In this document: positions 1 through 9,423 of the stretch, piece after piece
Position numbering within the stretch: the first letter of the stretch is position 1
Layout of the letters: every line of letters begins with the position of its first letter
Assembly: GCF_008728195.1 (NCBI RefSeq)
Contig: NZ_CP031598.1
Span: 4,278,001-4,342,000 of the forward strand
Length of the DNA: 64,000 nt
Reading direction: 5' to 3'
Source of the DNA: Roseovarius indicus
Lineage (GTDB): Bacteria; Pseudomonadota; Alphaproteobacteria; Rhodobacterales; Rhodobacteraceae
Notes under the pieces: generated by a model
What the model saw: only the letters and a program-made list of their open reading frames with translations
Database searches by the model: none
Told to the model about the DNA's origin: nothing
Position numbers and translations under genes: made by a program

Positions 1-9
1 TCAATCCCC

Positions 10-732
10 ATGAAAGCCCTCGCCACCGCCCTTGCCCTGCTCCTGCCCGCCCCGGCGCTTGCCGATTGCGTCGTGCTGCTGCACGGGCTGGCGCGCACCG
101 AAGCCTCCTTCATCGTGATGGAGGAGGCACTGCAGGCGCAGGGCTACACCACCTTCCGCACCGACTATCCCTCGACCGAACTGAAGATCGAAGACCTCGC
201 GGACGAGACACTCCCCTTCGCCCTCCGCGTCTGCGGGCAGGCGCGCACCCATTTCGTCACCCATTCCATGGGCGGCATCCTCCTGCGCTACTGGCTCAAG
301 GATCACCGGCCCGACAACCTCGGCCGCGTGGTGATGCTGGCGCCCCCCAACCAGGGCTCGGAACTGGTCGACGAACTGGGCGGCATCGACCTCTTCCAAT
401 GGATCAACGGCCCCGCCGCGCAGGAGCTTGAAACCGGCGCCGACGGCCTGCCCGCCAGCCTGCCACCGGTCGATTTCGAGCTTGGCGTGATCGCCGGCAC
501 GCGCTCGCTCAACCCCTATTTCTCGACCCTCATCGAAGGGCCCGATGACGGCAAGGTCTCGGTCGCCTCGACAAGGGTCGAGGGGATGGCCGACCATATC
601 GAACTGCCCGTCACCCACACCTTCATGATGAACAACCCGATGGTCATCGCCCAGGTGGTGGAGTTTCTCGAGACAGGCGCCTTCGATCACGACATGGACC
701 TGACAGACCTGTTCTGGGGCGGCGAGGAATGA
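10..732 (+). CDS. Exported alpha/beta hydrolase (lipase-like)
   Basis: The 240-residue product starts with a signal peptide (residues 1-18, ending ALA before DC), so it is probably periplasmic or outer-membrane facing. The VVLLHGL strand near residue 21 and the T-H-S-M-G nucleophile elbow with Ser86 are typical of the lipase/esterase branch of the alpha/beta hydrolase fold. The elbow has Thr where most members have Gly. A His in VTHTF near residue 206 is a plausible catalytic partner. The substrate cannot be read from the sequence. Its stop overlaps the phnM start (ATGA), so the two are probably co-transcribed. Confidence 0.8.
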   Translation: MKALATALALLLPAPALADCVVLLHGLARTEASFIVMEEALQAQGYTTFRTDYPSTELKIEDLADETLPFALRVCGQARTHFVTHSMGGILLRYWLKDHRPDNLGRVVMLAPPNQGSELVDELGGIDLFQWINGPAAQELETGADGLPASLPPVDFELGVIAGTRSLNPYFSTLIEGPDDGKVSVASTRVEGMADHIELPVTHTFMMNNPMVIAQVVEFLETGAFDHDMDLTDLFWGGEE

Positions 733-1874
733 GCCTGTCCCTGCGCCTCACAGGGGCCGAGGTGCTGTTGCCCGATGGGTTGGCCCGCACCGACCTCAAC
801 CTGGCCTGCGGCCATATCACCGACACGGCACAGCCACGCGAGGTCGATCTCACGGGTTTCCTCGTCCTCCCCGGCATGGTCGACGCCCACGGCGACGGGT
901 TCGAAAAGCACCTCGCTCCCCGGCGCGGCGCCATGAAGAACATGGGCCAGGGCCTGATCGCGGCCGAGGCGGAACTGGCCGCCAACGGCATCACGACCGC
1001 CGTCCTGGCCCAGTTCTACAGCTGGGAAGGCGGCATGCGCGGGCCCGACTTCGCCGAACGCGTCTTTACCGGCCTCGAAGAGGTGCGCCCCCGGCTCGAC
1101 ACCGACCTGCGGGTGCAACTGCGGTTCGAGACGCCCATGCTCGACGACTACGATGCGATGCAGGACATGGTCCGCCGCTTCGAAATCCCCTACGTCGTCT
1201 TCAACGACCACCTGCCCCATGACGCGCTGGAAAAGGGCAAACGCCCGCCCCGCCTGACCGGCCAGGCCCTGCGCATCGGCCGCAACCCCGAGAAACACCT
1301 CGAATACATGCAGGAGCTTCACGCGCGGATGGGCGAGGTGCCCGCCGCCCTCGCCCCCCTCACCCGGTCGCTCGCCGCCGAAGGCATCTGCATGGGCAGC
1401 CACGACGACCGCACCTCGGCCCAGCGCGCCGACTGGCACGCCATGGGCGTGCGCATCGCAGAATTCCCCGAAACGCAGGAGGCCGCCGAAGCGGCCCGCG
1501 AGACCGGCGACGGCGTCATCCTCGGCGCCCCCAACGTCGTGCGCGGCGGCTCGCATAACGGCAATGTCAGCGCCATCGACCTCGCCGCCATGGGCCTCTG
1601 CGAAGCGCTGGCCTCCGACTACCACTACCCCTCCCTGCGCCGCGCCGCCTTCCTCCTGGCCGATGGCGGCATCACCGACCTCGCCGGCGCCTGGTCCCTC
1701 GTCTCCGCCGGCCCGGCCCGCCTTCTGGGCCTGACCGACCGTGGCACGCTCACCCCCGGCCAGCGCGCCGACCTCGTGATCCTCGACGCCACGACACGCG
1801 ACATCTGCGCCACGATCTCGGGCGGGCGGGTCACACACCTGCGGGGCGCGGCGGCGGCGCGGTTCCTGGGCTGA
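729..1874 (+). CDS. phnM: Alpha-D-ribose 1-methylphosphonate 5-triphosphate diphosphatase PhnM
   Basis: A 381-residue amidohydrolase-family protein. The [10 protein letters not shown] segment at residues 52-61 is the distinctive PhnM form of the metal-binding loop, and later MGSHDD and ALASDYHYP blocks supply further ligands. In the C-P lyase pathway PhnM removes pyrophosphate from ribose methylphosphonate triphosphate. The start codon overlaps the preceding hydrolase gene by 4 bp. No other phn gene lies downstream, so any remaining C-P lyase genes would have to be upstream of the window or elsewhere. Confidence 0.9.
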   Translation: MSLSLRLTGAEVLLPDGLARTDLNLACGHITDTAQPREVDLTGFLVLPGMVDAHGDGFEKHLAPRRGAMKNMGQGLIAAEAELAANGITTAVLAQFYSWEGGMRGPDFAERVFTGLEEVRPRLDTDLRVQLRFETPMLDDYDAMQDMVRRFEIPYVVFNDHLPHDALEKGKRPPRLTGQALRIGRNPEKHLEYMQELHARMGEVPAALAPLTRSLAAEGICMGSHDDRTSAQRADWHAMGVRIAEFPETQEAAEAARETGDGVILGAPNVVRGGSHNGNVSAIDLAAMGLCEALASDYHYPSLRRAAFLLADGGITDLAGAWSLVSAGPARLLGLTDRGTLTPGQRADLVILDATTRDICATISGGRVTHLRGAAAARFLG

Positions 1875-2192
1875 GGTGTTGGCATGGGGGCGCTGCCCCC
1901 GACGTCGAAATCCCTTCAGGATTTCAACGCCTCCCCCGGGGTATTTGTCCCAAGAAAATACGGCTAACCCTTAGTTAACGAAACTCGAGTAGTTTCCTGT
2001 TGCGGTACAGGCTGGGGAGCCGATGACCGCCCAAGGAAATGCGGCCCAGTGCCCGTTTCGCGCGCCGCCGTCGGAGATTTCCGATGCGCGGCGCGCTCAG
2101 GGCCTGAGAGACAGCTGTTGCATTTTCTTGGCAAAAATACCCAAATCCGACGGTGCCGCCAGAAACCGAACCCCGAGGATCAGGCGCTGTTT
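1875..2192. other. Intergenic region with two hairpins
   Basis: This gene-poor stretch starts with two strong hairpins just after phnM: GGGGGC-GCT-GCCCCC at 1886-1900 and GAAATCC-CTTCA-GGATTTC at 1907-1925. They are followed by the CCCCCGGGGTATTTG sequence that resembles intergenic repeats common in Rhodobacterales. An AT-richer stretch with TTAGTTAACG lies at 1971-1980. An 82-codon open frame at 2023-2271 is not convincing as a gene. The hairpins may end phnM transcription, but neither has a long T run. Confidence 0.5.
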
Positions 2193-2507
2193 TCAGTCAG
2201 GTAGCCGCCGAACGTCTTCGATGAACGTCGCCAACCTGTTTTTCCAAGCCTCGTTCGCGCTCCCGAAGTAAACCCCGATCCCGGGGAATTCGGCAACGTC
2301 ACAAGCGTACGCCCCGTCCATCGGATGGCAAAAACCGCCGCATTTGCTCATGCCGTGGAATTTGAGCGTCAGCTGTCGCGACCCGTCCGGTCGGGCCACG
2401 ATCCAGTAGCCTGAGTAGCGGTAATCGTCCCCCGGCAATTCCTCCACGAACGTCCAGTGAATGCGCTGCAAACCGTTCAACAAGTCTGTCAGGTGCTGCT
2501 CACTCAC
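2193..2507 (-). CDS. Hypothetical protein, 104 aa
   Basis: I do not recognise this protein. It is soluble, without signal peptide or membrane segment, and its composition is that of a real folded protein: aromatic residues are spread along it, with SGYWIVARPDG and GIGVYFGSANEAW as the most distinctive stretches and two Cys close together (KCGGFC). The start is GTG at 2507. It lies just upstream of purK on the same strand but is read away from it, with no sign of shared function. An accessory gene is plausible. Confidence 0.55.
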   Translation of the reverse strand: MSEQHLTDLLNGLQRIHWTFVEELPGDDYRYSGYWIVARPDGSRQLTLKFHGMSKCGGFCHPMDGAYACDVAEFPGIGVYFGSANEAWKNRLATFIEDVRRLPD

Positions 2508-2536
2508 CGACGCCCTTTCCCCCGCGAGACAGTCCG

Positions 2537-3616
2537 TCAGGACTGGCGAGCAGGCACCACACGGTTCACATGCCCCATCTTCCGCCCCGGCTTGACCTCC
2601 GCCTTGCCGTAAAGATGCAGCGCCGCGCCCGCCTCCCGCGCGATGGCCGGCACCTTGTCCATGTCATCGCCGATCAGGTTCTCCATCACCACGTCGGCAT
2701 AGCGCCCGCCATCGCCCAGCGGCCAGCCCGCCACGGCGCGGATATGCTGCTCGAACTGGTCGATGGTGCAGCCCTGCTGCGTCCAGTGGCCGGAATTATG
2801 CACCCTCGGCGCGATCTCGTTCACCACCAGCCCGGCCTCGGTCACGAACAGCTCCACCCCCATCACGCCGACATAATCCAGCTTGTTGAGGATCTGCCCC
2901 GCCAGCAGCACCGCGTCGGTGCGCTGCTTGGTCGACAGCCGTGCCGGCACTGTCGTGGTCCGAAGGATACCCCCCTCGTGCACATTCTCGCCCGGGTCGA
3001 AACAGGCCACCGAGCCATCCAGCCCCCGCGCCCCGATCACCGACACCTCGTGGCTGAAATTCACGAACCCCTCGAGGATCGCGGGCTGCCCCGCCATATC
3101 CTCCAGCGCCGCTTCGGCCTCGGAAGCCGCGTTGATCCGTGCCTGCCCCTTGCCGTCATAGCCGAAACGCCGCGTCTTCAGGATCGCCGGAAAGCCGATT
3201 TCCGACAGCCCCTCGGCCAGGTCCTCGGCCTCGTCGACGGCAGCAAACGGCGCGGTCTTCAGCCCCAGGTCGGACAGGAACGCCTTTTCCACCAGCCGGT
3301 CCTGGCTCACCCGCAACGCATTCCGCCCCGGCCGCACCGGCTTGAGCGGTTCGAGAATATCGAGCGCCGAAGTCGGGATATTCTCGAACTCGTAGGTGAT
3401 GACATCGACCGCCTCGGCAAAGGCCCGCAGCGCGTCTTCATCGTCATACGGCTTCTGGAAATGATAATTCGAAACGTGGCTCGCCGGGCAATCGCCGCCC
3501 GGCTCGAAAATGCAGGTCTTGAACCCCAGGCGGCTCGCCGCCACCGCCAGCATCCGGCCAAGCTGCCCGCCGCCGAGAATCCCGATCACGCTGCCCTGTG
3601 CCAGTGTCTCAACCAT
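2537..3616 (-). CDS. purK: 5-(carboxyamino)imidazole ribonucleotide synthase PurK
   Basis: An ATP-grasp enzyme of 359 residues that carboxylates aminoimidazole ribonucleotide with ATP and bicarbonate in purine biosynthesis. It opens with the nucleotide-fold stretch [13 protein letters not shown] and carries the ATP-grasp blocks [12 protein letters not shown] and [16 protein letters not shown] placed the start at 3616, where the protein aligns with the family. An upstream in-frame start would add 26 Arg-rich residues that belong to the purE frame. The start overlaps the purE stop by 8 bp, so translation is probably coupled. Confidence 0.95.
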   Translation of the reverse strand: MVETLAQGSVIGILGGGQLGRMLAVAASRLGFKTCIFEPGGDCPASHVSNYHFQKPYDDEDALRAFAEAVDVITYEFENIPTSALDILEPLKPVRPGRNALRVSQDRLVEKAFLSDLGLKTAPFAAVDEAEDLAEGLSEIGFPAILKTRRFGYDGKGQARINAASEAEAALEDMAGQPAILEGFVNFSHEVSVIGARGLDGSVACFDPGENVHEGGILRTTTVPARLSTKQRTDAVLLAGQILNKLDYVGVMGVELFVTEAGLVVNEIAPRVHNSGHWTQQGCTIDQFEQHIRAVAGWPLGDGGRYADVVMENLIGDDMDKVPAIAREAGAALHLYGKAEVKPGRKMGHVNRVVPARQS

Positions 3617-4097
3617 CCTGCGGCTCCTCCGGGATCGAGGCCGACAGCGCGGCGCGCCACGCATCCAGCCGGTCCGCCAGCGCCGCGTCGCCACTCGCCA
3701 GGATCGCCGCCGCCATCAGGCCGGCATTGGCCGCCCCGGCCTCGCCGATCGCCATGGTCGCGACCGGAAATCCCTTGGGCATCTGGACGATGGAATACAG
3801 GCTGTCGACCCCCGACAGCGCCCGGGTCTGCACCGGCACGCCGATCACCGGCACGCGCGTCTTCGAGGCCATCATCCCCGGCAGATGCGCCGCGCCCCCG
3901 GCTCCGGCGATGATCGCCTTCAGCCCGCGGTCGGCGGCCGTCTTGCCATACTCCCACAACCGGTCGGGCGTGCGGTGGGCCGAGACGATCTTCGCCTCGT
4001 AGGCCACACCCAGTTCATCCAGAATATCGGCCGCCTTCTTCATCGTGGCCCAGTCCGACTGACTGCCCATGATGATGCCTACGGTGATCTCCGCCAT
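3609..4097 (-). CDS. purE: 5-(carboxyamino)imidazole ribonucleotide mutase PurE
   Basis: A 162-residue class I PurE. It converts N5-CAIR, the product of PurK, to CAIR in purine biosynthesis. The signature GSQSDW (residues 11-16), SAHRTP (39-44) and [10 protein letters not shown] blocks that line the CO2 and nucleotide site are all present. The start ATG at 4097 gives the normal N-terminus ([12 protein letters not shown]). PurE comes first and purK second in a two-gene minus-strand operon. Confidence 0.96.
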   Translation of the reverse strand: MAEITVGIIMGSQSDWATMKKAADILDELGVAYEAKIVSAHRTPDRLWEYGKTAADRGLKAIIAGAGGAAHLPGMMASKTRVPVIGVPVQTRALSGVDSLYSIVQMPKGFPVATMAIGEAGAANAGLMAAAILASGDAALADRLDAWRAALSASIPEEPQDG

Positions 4098-4158
4098 GCT
4101 GCGCCCTCTTGCCAACCGCCCCGGTGTCAGGAGCGCGCAATATACCGATCACTTGCCG

Positions 4159-4383
4159 TTACGCAATGATATCCGGGTAAAGCCTGTCCTCGATCCACGA
4201 GATCCGGTCCTTCAGCCGCAGCTTCTGCTGCTTGAGGCGCTTGATGGTCAGGCGGTCGCTGGTGCCGCGCTCCTCGAGCGCATGGATCGCCTCGTCAAGG
4301 TCACGGTGCTGGCGGCGGAATTCCTCCAGCTCGACGCGCAGCACCTCGTCGGATTTCATCGACAGGTCGCTCAACATGTTCAT
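4159..4383 (-). CDS. DUF465/YdcH family small coiled-coil protein
   Basis: The 74-residue, highly charged, all-helical product matches the YdcH/DUF465 family of alphaproteobacteria. The central EEFRRQHRDLDEAIHALEE and the C-terminal KRLKQQKLRLKDRI heptads predict a short antiparallel coiled coil. No catalytic motif is visible and the family has no agreed function. It is divergent from the hsp20 gene. Confidence 0.8.
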   Translation of the reverse strand: MNMLSDLSMKSDEVLRVELEEFRRQHRDLDEAIHALEERGTSDRLTIKRLKQQKLRLKDRISWIEDRLYPDIIA

Positions 4384-4448
4384 ACGGGCCGATTCCCAAG
4401 AAGGTCAGACAGTTCAAGATAGCGCCATCAGGCACATTTCGCAAAGCC

Positions 4449-4477
4449 CTTGCGCCCGGCAGGGCCAGATACCATAT
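4449..4477 (+). promoter_or_regulatory. Candidate sigma32 (RpoH) promoter of hsp20
   Basis: CTTGCGC at 4449-4455 and TACCATAT at 4470-4477 are separated by 14 bp. This fits the heat-shock consensus CTTGAAA-N13-15-CCCCATNT well and sits about 70 bp upstream of the small heat-shock gene. The link to heat-shock control is inference. Confidence 0.5.
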
Positions 4478-4549
4478 TTCTCGTGCAGGGTCGCCGAAAC
4501 GGGGCCCGGTGCAAAGACGGACGGTCGCTTAATCGAAAAGGACGCACCG

Positions 4550-4963
4550 ATGACAAAGCTATCCCTGGGGTCACACCCCTACATGCTTGGCTTCGAGCAG
4601 CTTGAGCGCATGCTGGAACGCAGCGCAAAATCAGGCAACGAGGGCTACCCGCCCTTCAACATCGAACAGACGTCGGACACCTCCTACCGCATCACGCTCG
4701 CCGTGGCGGGGTTTGGCGAGAGCGACCTGTCTATCACCGTGGAAGACCGTCAACTGGTCATTCGCGGGCGTCAGCGGGACGACTCCGAACAACGGGTCTT
4801 CCTGCATCGCGGCATCGCGGCGCGTCAGTTCCAGCGCTCTTTCGTGCTGGCCGACGGGGTCGAGGTGGGCGAGGCCGTCATGGAAAACGGCCTTCTGCAC
4901 ATCGACCTGAAACGGGCCCAGCCCGAAACGGTGGTGCAGACCATCAAGATTAACAAGGGATAA
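4550..4963 (+). CDS. Small heat-shock protein, Hsp20/IbpA type
   Basis: The 137-residue product has an alpha-crystallin domain over roughly residues 30-130, with SYRITLAVAGFGESDLSI and the RQFQRSFVLADGVEV block typical of IbpA-like proteins. Such proteins bind unfolding clients in the cytosol and hold them for DnaK/ClpB. The start ATG at 4550 follows the candidate sigma32 promoter. Longer in-frame starts upstream overlap the divergent DUF465 gene and lack family similarity. DUF1150 follows after 5 bp. Confidence 0.93.
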   Translation: MTKLSLGSHPYMLGFEQLERMLERSAKSGNEGYPPFNIEQTSDTSYRITLAVAGFGESDLSITVEDRQLVIRGRQRDDSEQRVFLHRGIAARQFQRSFVLADGVEVGEAVMENGLLHIDLKRAQPETVVQTIKINKG

Positions 4964-4968
4964 GCGTT

Positions 4969-5202
4969 ATGGATACCAGATACGACTTCGAAGGCGGCAC
5001 CGGCACGGAACGGGCGATCGTCTATGTGCGCCCCGTGAAGGTCGACGACCTGCCCGAGGACGTGCAGCAACAGGCCATGGGGCTCGAAACGCTCTACGCC
5101 GTGCACAATTCCGAGGGCGAGCGCCTTGCCCTGGTGCGCGACCGCGCCTTGGCCTTCGTGCTGGCCAAGCAGCACGACATGGAACCCGTCGCGGTTCACT
5201 GA
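4969..5202 (+). CDS. DUF1150 family protein
   Basis: A 77-residue soluble protein with the family stretches IVYVRPVKVDDLP and the C-terminal RDRALAFVLAKQHDMEPVAVH. DUF1150 genes often follow an hsp20 gene in Rhodobacterales, as here with a 5-bp gap, so it is probably co-expressed under heat-shock control. The function of the family is unknown. Confidence 0.85.
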   Translation: MDTRYDFEGGTGTERAIVYVRPVKVDDLPEDVQQQAMGLETLYAVHNSEGERLALVRDRALAFVLAKQHDMEPVAVH

Positions 5203-5317
5203 GACACCCCATTGCCGGCGGCCGCCCCCGTGGCCGCCGGGCAAACGGCACTGGCCAACCCCTCCTGCGCCTGCCATATCTGGCCGCGATGTCCAGACCC
5301 GCACGCGCAGAGGCCCC

Positions 5318-6190
5318 ATGACCCAGATCATCACCGCCCTTTCCGAGATTTCCGGCCGCTACAAGGCGATGTTCGTCGACCTGTGGGGCTGCCTGCATAA
5401 CGGTGTCACCGCCTTCCCCGAGGCCGTCGCGGCCATGCAGGCCTATCGGAAAGCCGGCGGCGTCGTGGTTCTGGTCACCAACGCCCCCCGCGCCCGCACC
5501 GGGGTCGAGCGGCAACTCGTGAAATTCGGCATCCCCGAAGACGCCTGGGACACTATCGCCACCTCGGGCGATAGTGCGCGCATGGCCATGTTCCGCGGCG
5601 CCGTGGGCCGCAAGGTCTATTTCGTGGGCCAGGATCACGACCTGCGCTTCTTCGACCCGCTCAAGATCATCGAGGACCCGGTCGACGTGGTCAGCGTGCC
5701 GCTGGCCGAGGCCGAGGGCATCGTCTGTTGCGGCCCCTTCAACCCCGAAGCCGAGCTCGACGAGATGCGCGCCGATTTCCTCTATGCCAAGCAGAAGGGC
5801 ATGAAACTGCTCTGCGCCAACCCCGATATCGTCGTCGACCGCGGTGATATCCGCGAATGGTGCGCCGGGGCGCTGGCACGGATGTACACCGAGATGGGCG
5901 GCGAAAGCCTCTATTTCGGCAAGCCGCACCCGCCGATCTACGATCTGGCCCACCGGCGCCTCGCCGAGATCGGACATGAATTCCCGAACGAGCTGATCCT
6001 CGCCATAGGCGATGGCGCCCATACCGACATTGCTGGCGCCATGGGCGAGGATCTCGACAGCCTGTTCATTTCCGGCGGTCTGGCGGCCGAGGCCACCAAA
6101 ACGTCGCACCAGCCCGACCCCGACGCGTTAAAGGCCTATCTGGAAACGGAAAAAGTATCGCCCACATACACCATCGGCAAGCTGCGCTAA
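5318..6190 (+). CDS. TIGR01459-type HAD-superfamily hydrolase
   Basis: The 290-residue protein is a HAD phosphatase of the NagD-like class IIA group. Motif I is MFVDLWGCLHNG, where a second Asp of the usual DxD is replaced. Motif II is VVLVTNAPR, a Lys lies in YFGKPHPPIY, and motif III is AIGDGAHTDIAGA. The family is annotated as TIGR01459 in alphaproteobacteria and its substrate is unknown. I chose ATG 5318 because it matches the family N-terminus; the frame stays open further upstream across the DUF1150 gene. Confidence 0.88.
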   Translation: MTQIITALSEISGRYKAMFVDLWGCLHNGVTAFPEAVAAMQAYRKAGGVVVLVTNAPRARTGVERQLVKFGIPEDAWDTIATSGDSARMAMFRGAVGRKVYFVGQDHDLRFFDPLKIIEDPVDVVSVPLAEAEGIVCCGPFNPEAELDEMRADFLYAKQKGMKLLCANPDIVVDRGDIREWCAGALARMYTEMGGESLYFGKPHPPIYDLAHRRLAEIGHEFPNELILAIGDGAHTDIAGAMGEDLDSLFISGGLAAEATKTSHQPDPDALKAYLETEKVSPTYTIGKLR

Positions 6191-6291
6191 CAAAATACCC
6201 CTTGATTTTCTGCGTCCGCGAAGTAATTAAGTTGCCAGATCGGGCGTGAATCGATCCGAAAATTACGCACTCGCTGACCTTGGAGGGTCGA

Positions 6292-6735
6292 ATGTTGGAC
6301 AACATGCCGCGCGGAACCATCACCATCGAGGAAATCGAGATGGGCATGACCCGCCACCTGCGGAAGGTCGTGACCGACGAGGATATCGAGATGTTCGCGC
6401 AGGTCTCGACCGACCGGAACCCCGTGCATCTCGATGACGAGTACGCGCAGGACACCATCTTCGAAGGCCGCATCGCCCATGGCATGCTGACCGCCGGGCT
6501 GATCTCGGCCGTGATCGGCGAACAGCTTCCGGGCCACGGCACCGTCTACATGGGCCAGACGCTCAAGTTCCTCGGCCCCGTGCGCCCCGGCGACATGGTC
6601 CATGCCGAGGTCGAGGTGATCGGCATCGACCACGCCAAGCGCCGCGTTCAGCTCGACTGCCGCTGCATGGTCGACGGCAAGAAAGTGCTGATCGGCGAAG
6701 CCACGGTTCTGGCGCCCTCCGGCAAGTTCGACTGA
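6292..6735 (+). CDS. MaoC-like (R)-specific enoyl-CoA hydratase
   Basis: A 147-residue hot-dog-fold protein. The hydratase 2 motif is clear: Asp41 and His46 in TDRNPVHLDDEYA, followed by FEGRIAHGMLTAGLIS. Relatives (PhaJ type) hydrate trans-2-enoyl-CoA to (R)-3-hydroxyacyl-CoA and feed polyhydroxyalkanoate or fatty-acid pathways. ATG 6292 has a good GGAGG at 6282-6286. No pha gene lies nearby, so the physiological role is open. Confidence 0.88.
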   Translation: MLDNMPRGTITIEEIEMGMTRHLRKVVTDEDIEMFAQVSTDRNPVHLDDEYAQDTIFEGRIAHGMLTAGLISAVIGEQLPGHGTVYMGQTLKFLGPVRPGDMVHAEVEVIGIDHAKRRVQLDCRCMVDGKKVLIGEATVLAPSGKFD

Positions 6736-6847
6736 CCCGAAACGGGCCGGCCCGCCCCTTGAAAACCGGGCCTGTCCTTCTCAGCTTTGCCTGACGGGCC
6801 CCATGCATGCTATGGTGGGCCCCTCAAAACTGATGGAGGACATCCCA

Positions 6848-7030
6848 ATGGACGCCATTCAGACGACAGAATACGCCCGCGCCCTGCTCAGCGCGCGTGG
6901 CAACAAGGCCATGGCCGAAGCGGCGCAGCGCATGCGCGACAGCGAAGAGGCCGGAAAACACGACGAGGCGGAAGACTGGAAGCGCATCCGCCTCGCCATC
7001 AGCGAAATGCGCGGGCCCCACCAGGGCTGA
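6848..7030 (+). CDS. Small conserved-looking protein, 60 aa
   Basis: I do not recognise this 60-residue helical, charged protein. It is preceded by GGAGG at 6835-6839, a good spacing for ATG 6848, and reads like a real gene (RALLSARGNKAMAEAAQRMR, then KHDEAEDWKRIRLAISEMRG). It has no signal peptide or membrane segment. It is convergent with the sulfotransferase gene, with a 6-bp gap. Confidence 0.65.
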   Translation: MDAIQTTEYARALLSARGNKAMAEAAQRMRDSEEAGKHDEAEDWKRIRLAISEMRGPHQG

Positions 7031-7036
7031 CGCGGC

Positions 7037-7918
7037 TCATTTCCCCTGCAGCGCCTCATCGAGGGCGCTGTAGGTGGGCAGGCCGAACTCCTGCGCGATC
7101 ACCTCCAGCCACCGCTCCTCGAAGCGGCGGCGGATATCGCCCGAGATTTGCCCGCCGGTCTTGCCGGAGGCGACCTTGGTCGTGCTGCCCCCGGGCGGCA
7201 GGCCACAGGCTGCATCCCGCGTCTGCCGCACGAGGTGGTCGTCGAACTGACTGCCATGCCGCTTCATGAAGTCGAACCCCGCCTGTTCCGTGGCGATGGC
7301 CCGCGTCGCGGCGTCATAGCCGCCCATGAAATCCGCCACCCGGTCAACCACGCCGGGCAGGTTGCGCTTCATCTCCTCGAACGTCACCAGAAGCACGTCA
7401 TCGCGCCCCCGCTGGCGCAGCCACGAGGCCGCGTGCTCCCAGTAGTCGCCCCCGCGTTGCAGGTAATAATCGGCAAACTCATCCACGCTGATCGACCCGG
7501 CCTCGAACCACCAGCCCTCGAAAAACCTGTAGAGCGACAGCATCGCATCCACCGGATCGCGAAAGACGACGATGTACCGCCCGCCCTTCGGGATCTCGTC
7601 CCATGTCAGGTGGCTCTTGAACGCCCGCGGCGTGGCCACCTGCGGGGCATGCACATCCGCCCCCATGTCATGCGCGAGCTCAAGCCACGGCACCACCTCG
7701 GTCACCTCGGAGAAATTCATCGACCCGCCCGAGCGCAGCCCGTGCACGATCTGCTGCATCCATGTCGTGCCGCACTTGGAATAGGGCGAGATGAAGATAT
7801 CGGTCGGATCGGGCCTGTAGGTGCGGCCGATCCGCTCGCCCTCTTCGGTCGAGAATCCTTCGATCGCGTCAAGCTCGGCGATCGTCCGGGCGCGGCGGAA
7901 TGTGCGTTCTGTGTCCAT
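7037..7918 (-). CDS. PAPS-dependent sulfotransferase domain protein
   Basis: A 293-residue cytosolic sulfotransferase-fold protein. The 5'-phosphosulfate loop is PYSKCGTTWMQQI (residues 45-57) and the 3'-phosphate-binding region is YIVVFRDPVDAMLSLYRFF. A C-terminal GKTGGQISGDIRRRFEERW block matches the RKGxxGDWKN-type region in position but not in detail. The acceptor is unknown. I placed the start at 7918. The gene stands alone, divergent from ribF. Confidence 0.85.
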   Translation of the reverse strand: MDTERTFRRARTIAELDAIEGFSTEEGERIGRTYRPDPTDIFISPYSKCGTTWMQQIVHGLRSGGSMNFSEVTEVVPWLELAHDMGADVHAPQVATPRAFKSHLTWDEIPKGGRYIVVFRDPVDAMLSLYRFFEGWWFEAGSISVDEFADYYLQRGGDYWEHAASWLRQRGRDDVLLVTFEEMKRNLPGVVDRVADFMGGYDAATRAIATEQAGFDFMKRHGSQFDDHLVRQTRDAACGLPPGGSTTKVASGKTGGQISGDIRRRFEERWLEVIAQEFGLPTYSALDEALQGK

Positions 7919-8011
7919 GCGCGGCAGATTGGCAGCGCCCCGACGCACAGGCAAGCGACAACCGCCCTATCCCGGCTTGCACCCGCGCGCGCATGGGGCT
8001 ACGCAAACGCC

Positions 8012-8950
8012 ATGCGCATCATCCGCGACTTCACCTATCTCGACCCGGCCGACCGCGGCACCTCTGTCGCCATCGGTAATTTCGACGGGGTCCATATCGG
8101 CCACCAGTCGGTGATCGAGCTGGCCCGCACGGCCGGCGACAAGATCGGTGCGCCGCTGGGCGTGCTCACCTTCGAGCCGCACCCGCGCCAGTATTTCGCG
8201 CCCGACGCCCCGCCCTTCCGCCTGATGAACCCCGAGGCCCGCGCCCACCGGCTGGAAAAGCTGGGGGTCGAAAAGCTCTACGAGCTGAACTTCAACGCCG
8301 CGCTTGCAGGGCTGACCCCGCGCGACTTCGCCGAAAAGGTCATCAGCGAAGGGCTGGGCCTCAAGCATGTCGTGGTTGGCGCCGATTTCTGCTTCGGCAA
8401 GGGCCGCAAAGGCACGGCGGAAGACCTGATCGCCTTCGGCGAGGAGCTCGGATTCGGCGTCACCATCGCCCGGCTTCTGGAAGGCGACAATGGCGAGGTC
8501 TCCTCGACCGCCATCCGCAACGCCCTGACCGATGGCCGCCCGCGCGATGCCGCGCGGATGCTGGGCCACTGGCACCGCATCGACGGGCCGGTGATCGGCG
8601 GCGAACAGCGCGGCCGCGATCTTGGCTATCCCACCGCCAACATGTCGATCGAAGGCCTGCACCCCCCCAAGTTCGGCGTCTACGCCGTTCTGGTCGACGT
8701 GCTCGACGGGCCGCACAAGGGCCATTACCGGGGCGCCGCCTCGCTTGGCGTGCGGCCGATGTTCAACGGCGAGATCCCCAACCTCGAAACCTTCATCTTC
8801 GACTTCTCGGGCGATCTCTATTCCGCGAACCTCTCTGTCGCGCTCGTCGAATACCTGCGCCCCGAGGAAACCTTCGACAGCCTCGAGGCCTTCATCGCCC
8901 AGATGGAGAATGACTGCATTCGCGCCCGGGCCATTCTCGACGCGCCATGA
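8012..8950 (+). CDS. ribF: Bifunctional riboflavin kinase/FAD synthetase RibF
   Basis: The 312-residue enzyme makes FMN and then FAD from riboflavin. The N-terminal adenylyltransferase domain carries GNFDGVHIGH (residues 22-31) and a later SSTAIRNAL block. The C-terminal flavokinase domain begins near residue 187 and has GEQRGRDLGYPTANM and a LETFIFDFSGDLY block. The frame is open far upstream, but ATG 8012 is the family start. The stop overlaps the next gene by 4 bp (ATGA). Confidence 0.96.
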   Translation: MRIIRDFTYLDPADRGTSVAIGNFDGVHIGHQSVIELARTAGDKIGAPLGVLTFEPHPRQYFAPDAPPFRLMNPEARAHRLEKLGVEKLYELNFNAALAGLTPRDFAEKVISEGLGLKHVVVGADFCFGKGRKGTAEDLIAFGEELGFGVTIARLLEGDNGEVSSTAIRNALTDGRPRDAARMLGHWHRIDGPVIGGEQRGRDLGYPTANMSIEGLHPPKFGVYAVLVDVLDGPHKGHYRGAASLGVRPMFNGEIPNLETFIFDFSGDLYSANLSVALVEYLRPEETFDSLEAFIAQMENDCIRARAILDAP

Positions 8951-9423
8951 CCGACGACCCGATCGACCGGACCGGCCTGCGCCCACGCTACTGGGAGACG
9001 ACGCCGCTCAACCGCATGACCCGCGCCGAGTGGGAAGCGCTCTGCGATGGCTGCGGCAAGTGCTGCCTGAACAAGCTAGAAGACGACGAAACCGGCGAGG
9101 TGGTGCTGACCCGCGTCGCCTGCCGCCTCTTCGACGACACCACCTGCCGCTGCGCGCAATACGACATCCGCCACCAGTTCGTGCCGGAATGCATCACCCT
9201 GAGCCCGAAGAACCTCGACAAGAACCTCTACTGGATGCCGGAAACCTGCGCCTACAAGCTTTTGCACACGGGCAAGCCGCTTTATGACTGGCACCCGCTG
9301 ATCTCGGGCACGCCGGAAACGGTGCATGACGCGGGCGTCTCCGTGCGCGACGCCACAGTGCCCGAATTCGAGGTCGACGAGGACGACTGGGAAGACCACC
9401 TGATCGAGGAGCCTGGCACATGA
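8947..9423 (+). CDS. YcgN family cysteine-cluster protein (UPF0260)
   Basis: The 158-residue protein has the YcgN signature: CDGCGKCCLNKLEDDETGE, then CRLFDDTTCRC, ECITL and a TCAYKLL block. The clustered Cys suggest a metal or Fe-S site, possibly of the zinc/iron-cluster CxxCxxxCC type. The family function is not known. It overlaps ribF upstream and the aldolase downstream, each by 4 bp, so the three genes form one translationally coupled operon. Confidence 0.9.
   Translation: MTDDPIDRTGLRPRYWETTPLNRMTRAEWEALCDGCGKCCLNKLEDDETGEVVLTRVACRLFDDTTCRCAQYDIRHQFVPECITLSPKNLDKNLYWMPETCAYKLLHTGKPLYDWHPLISGTPETVHDAGVSVRDATVPEFEVDEDDWEDHLIEEPGT

Noticed and set aside
2023..2271. 82-codon open frame on the plus strand
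   Set aside because: Half of it is antisense to the 2193-2507 gene, and composition is not protein-like.
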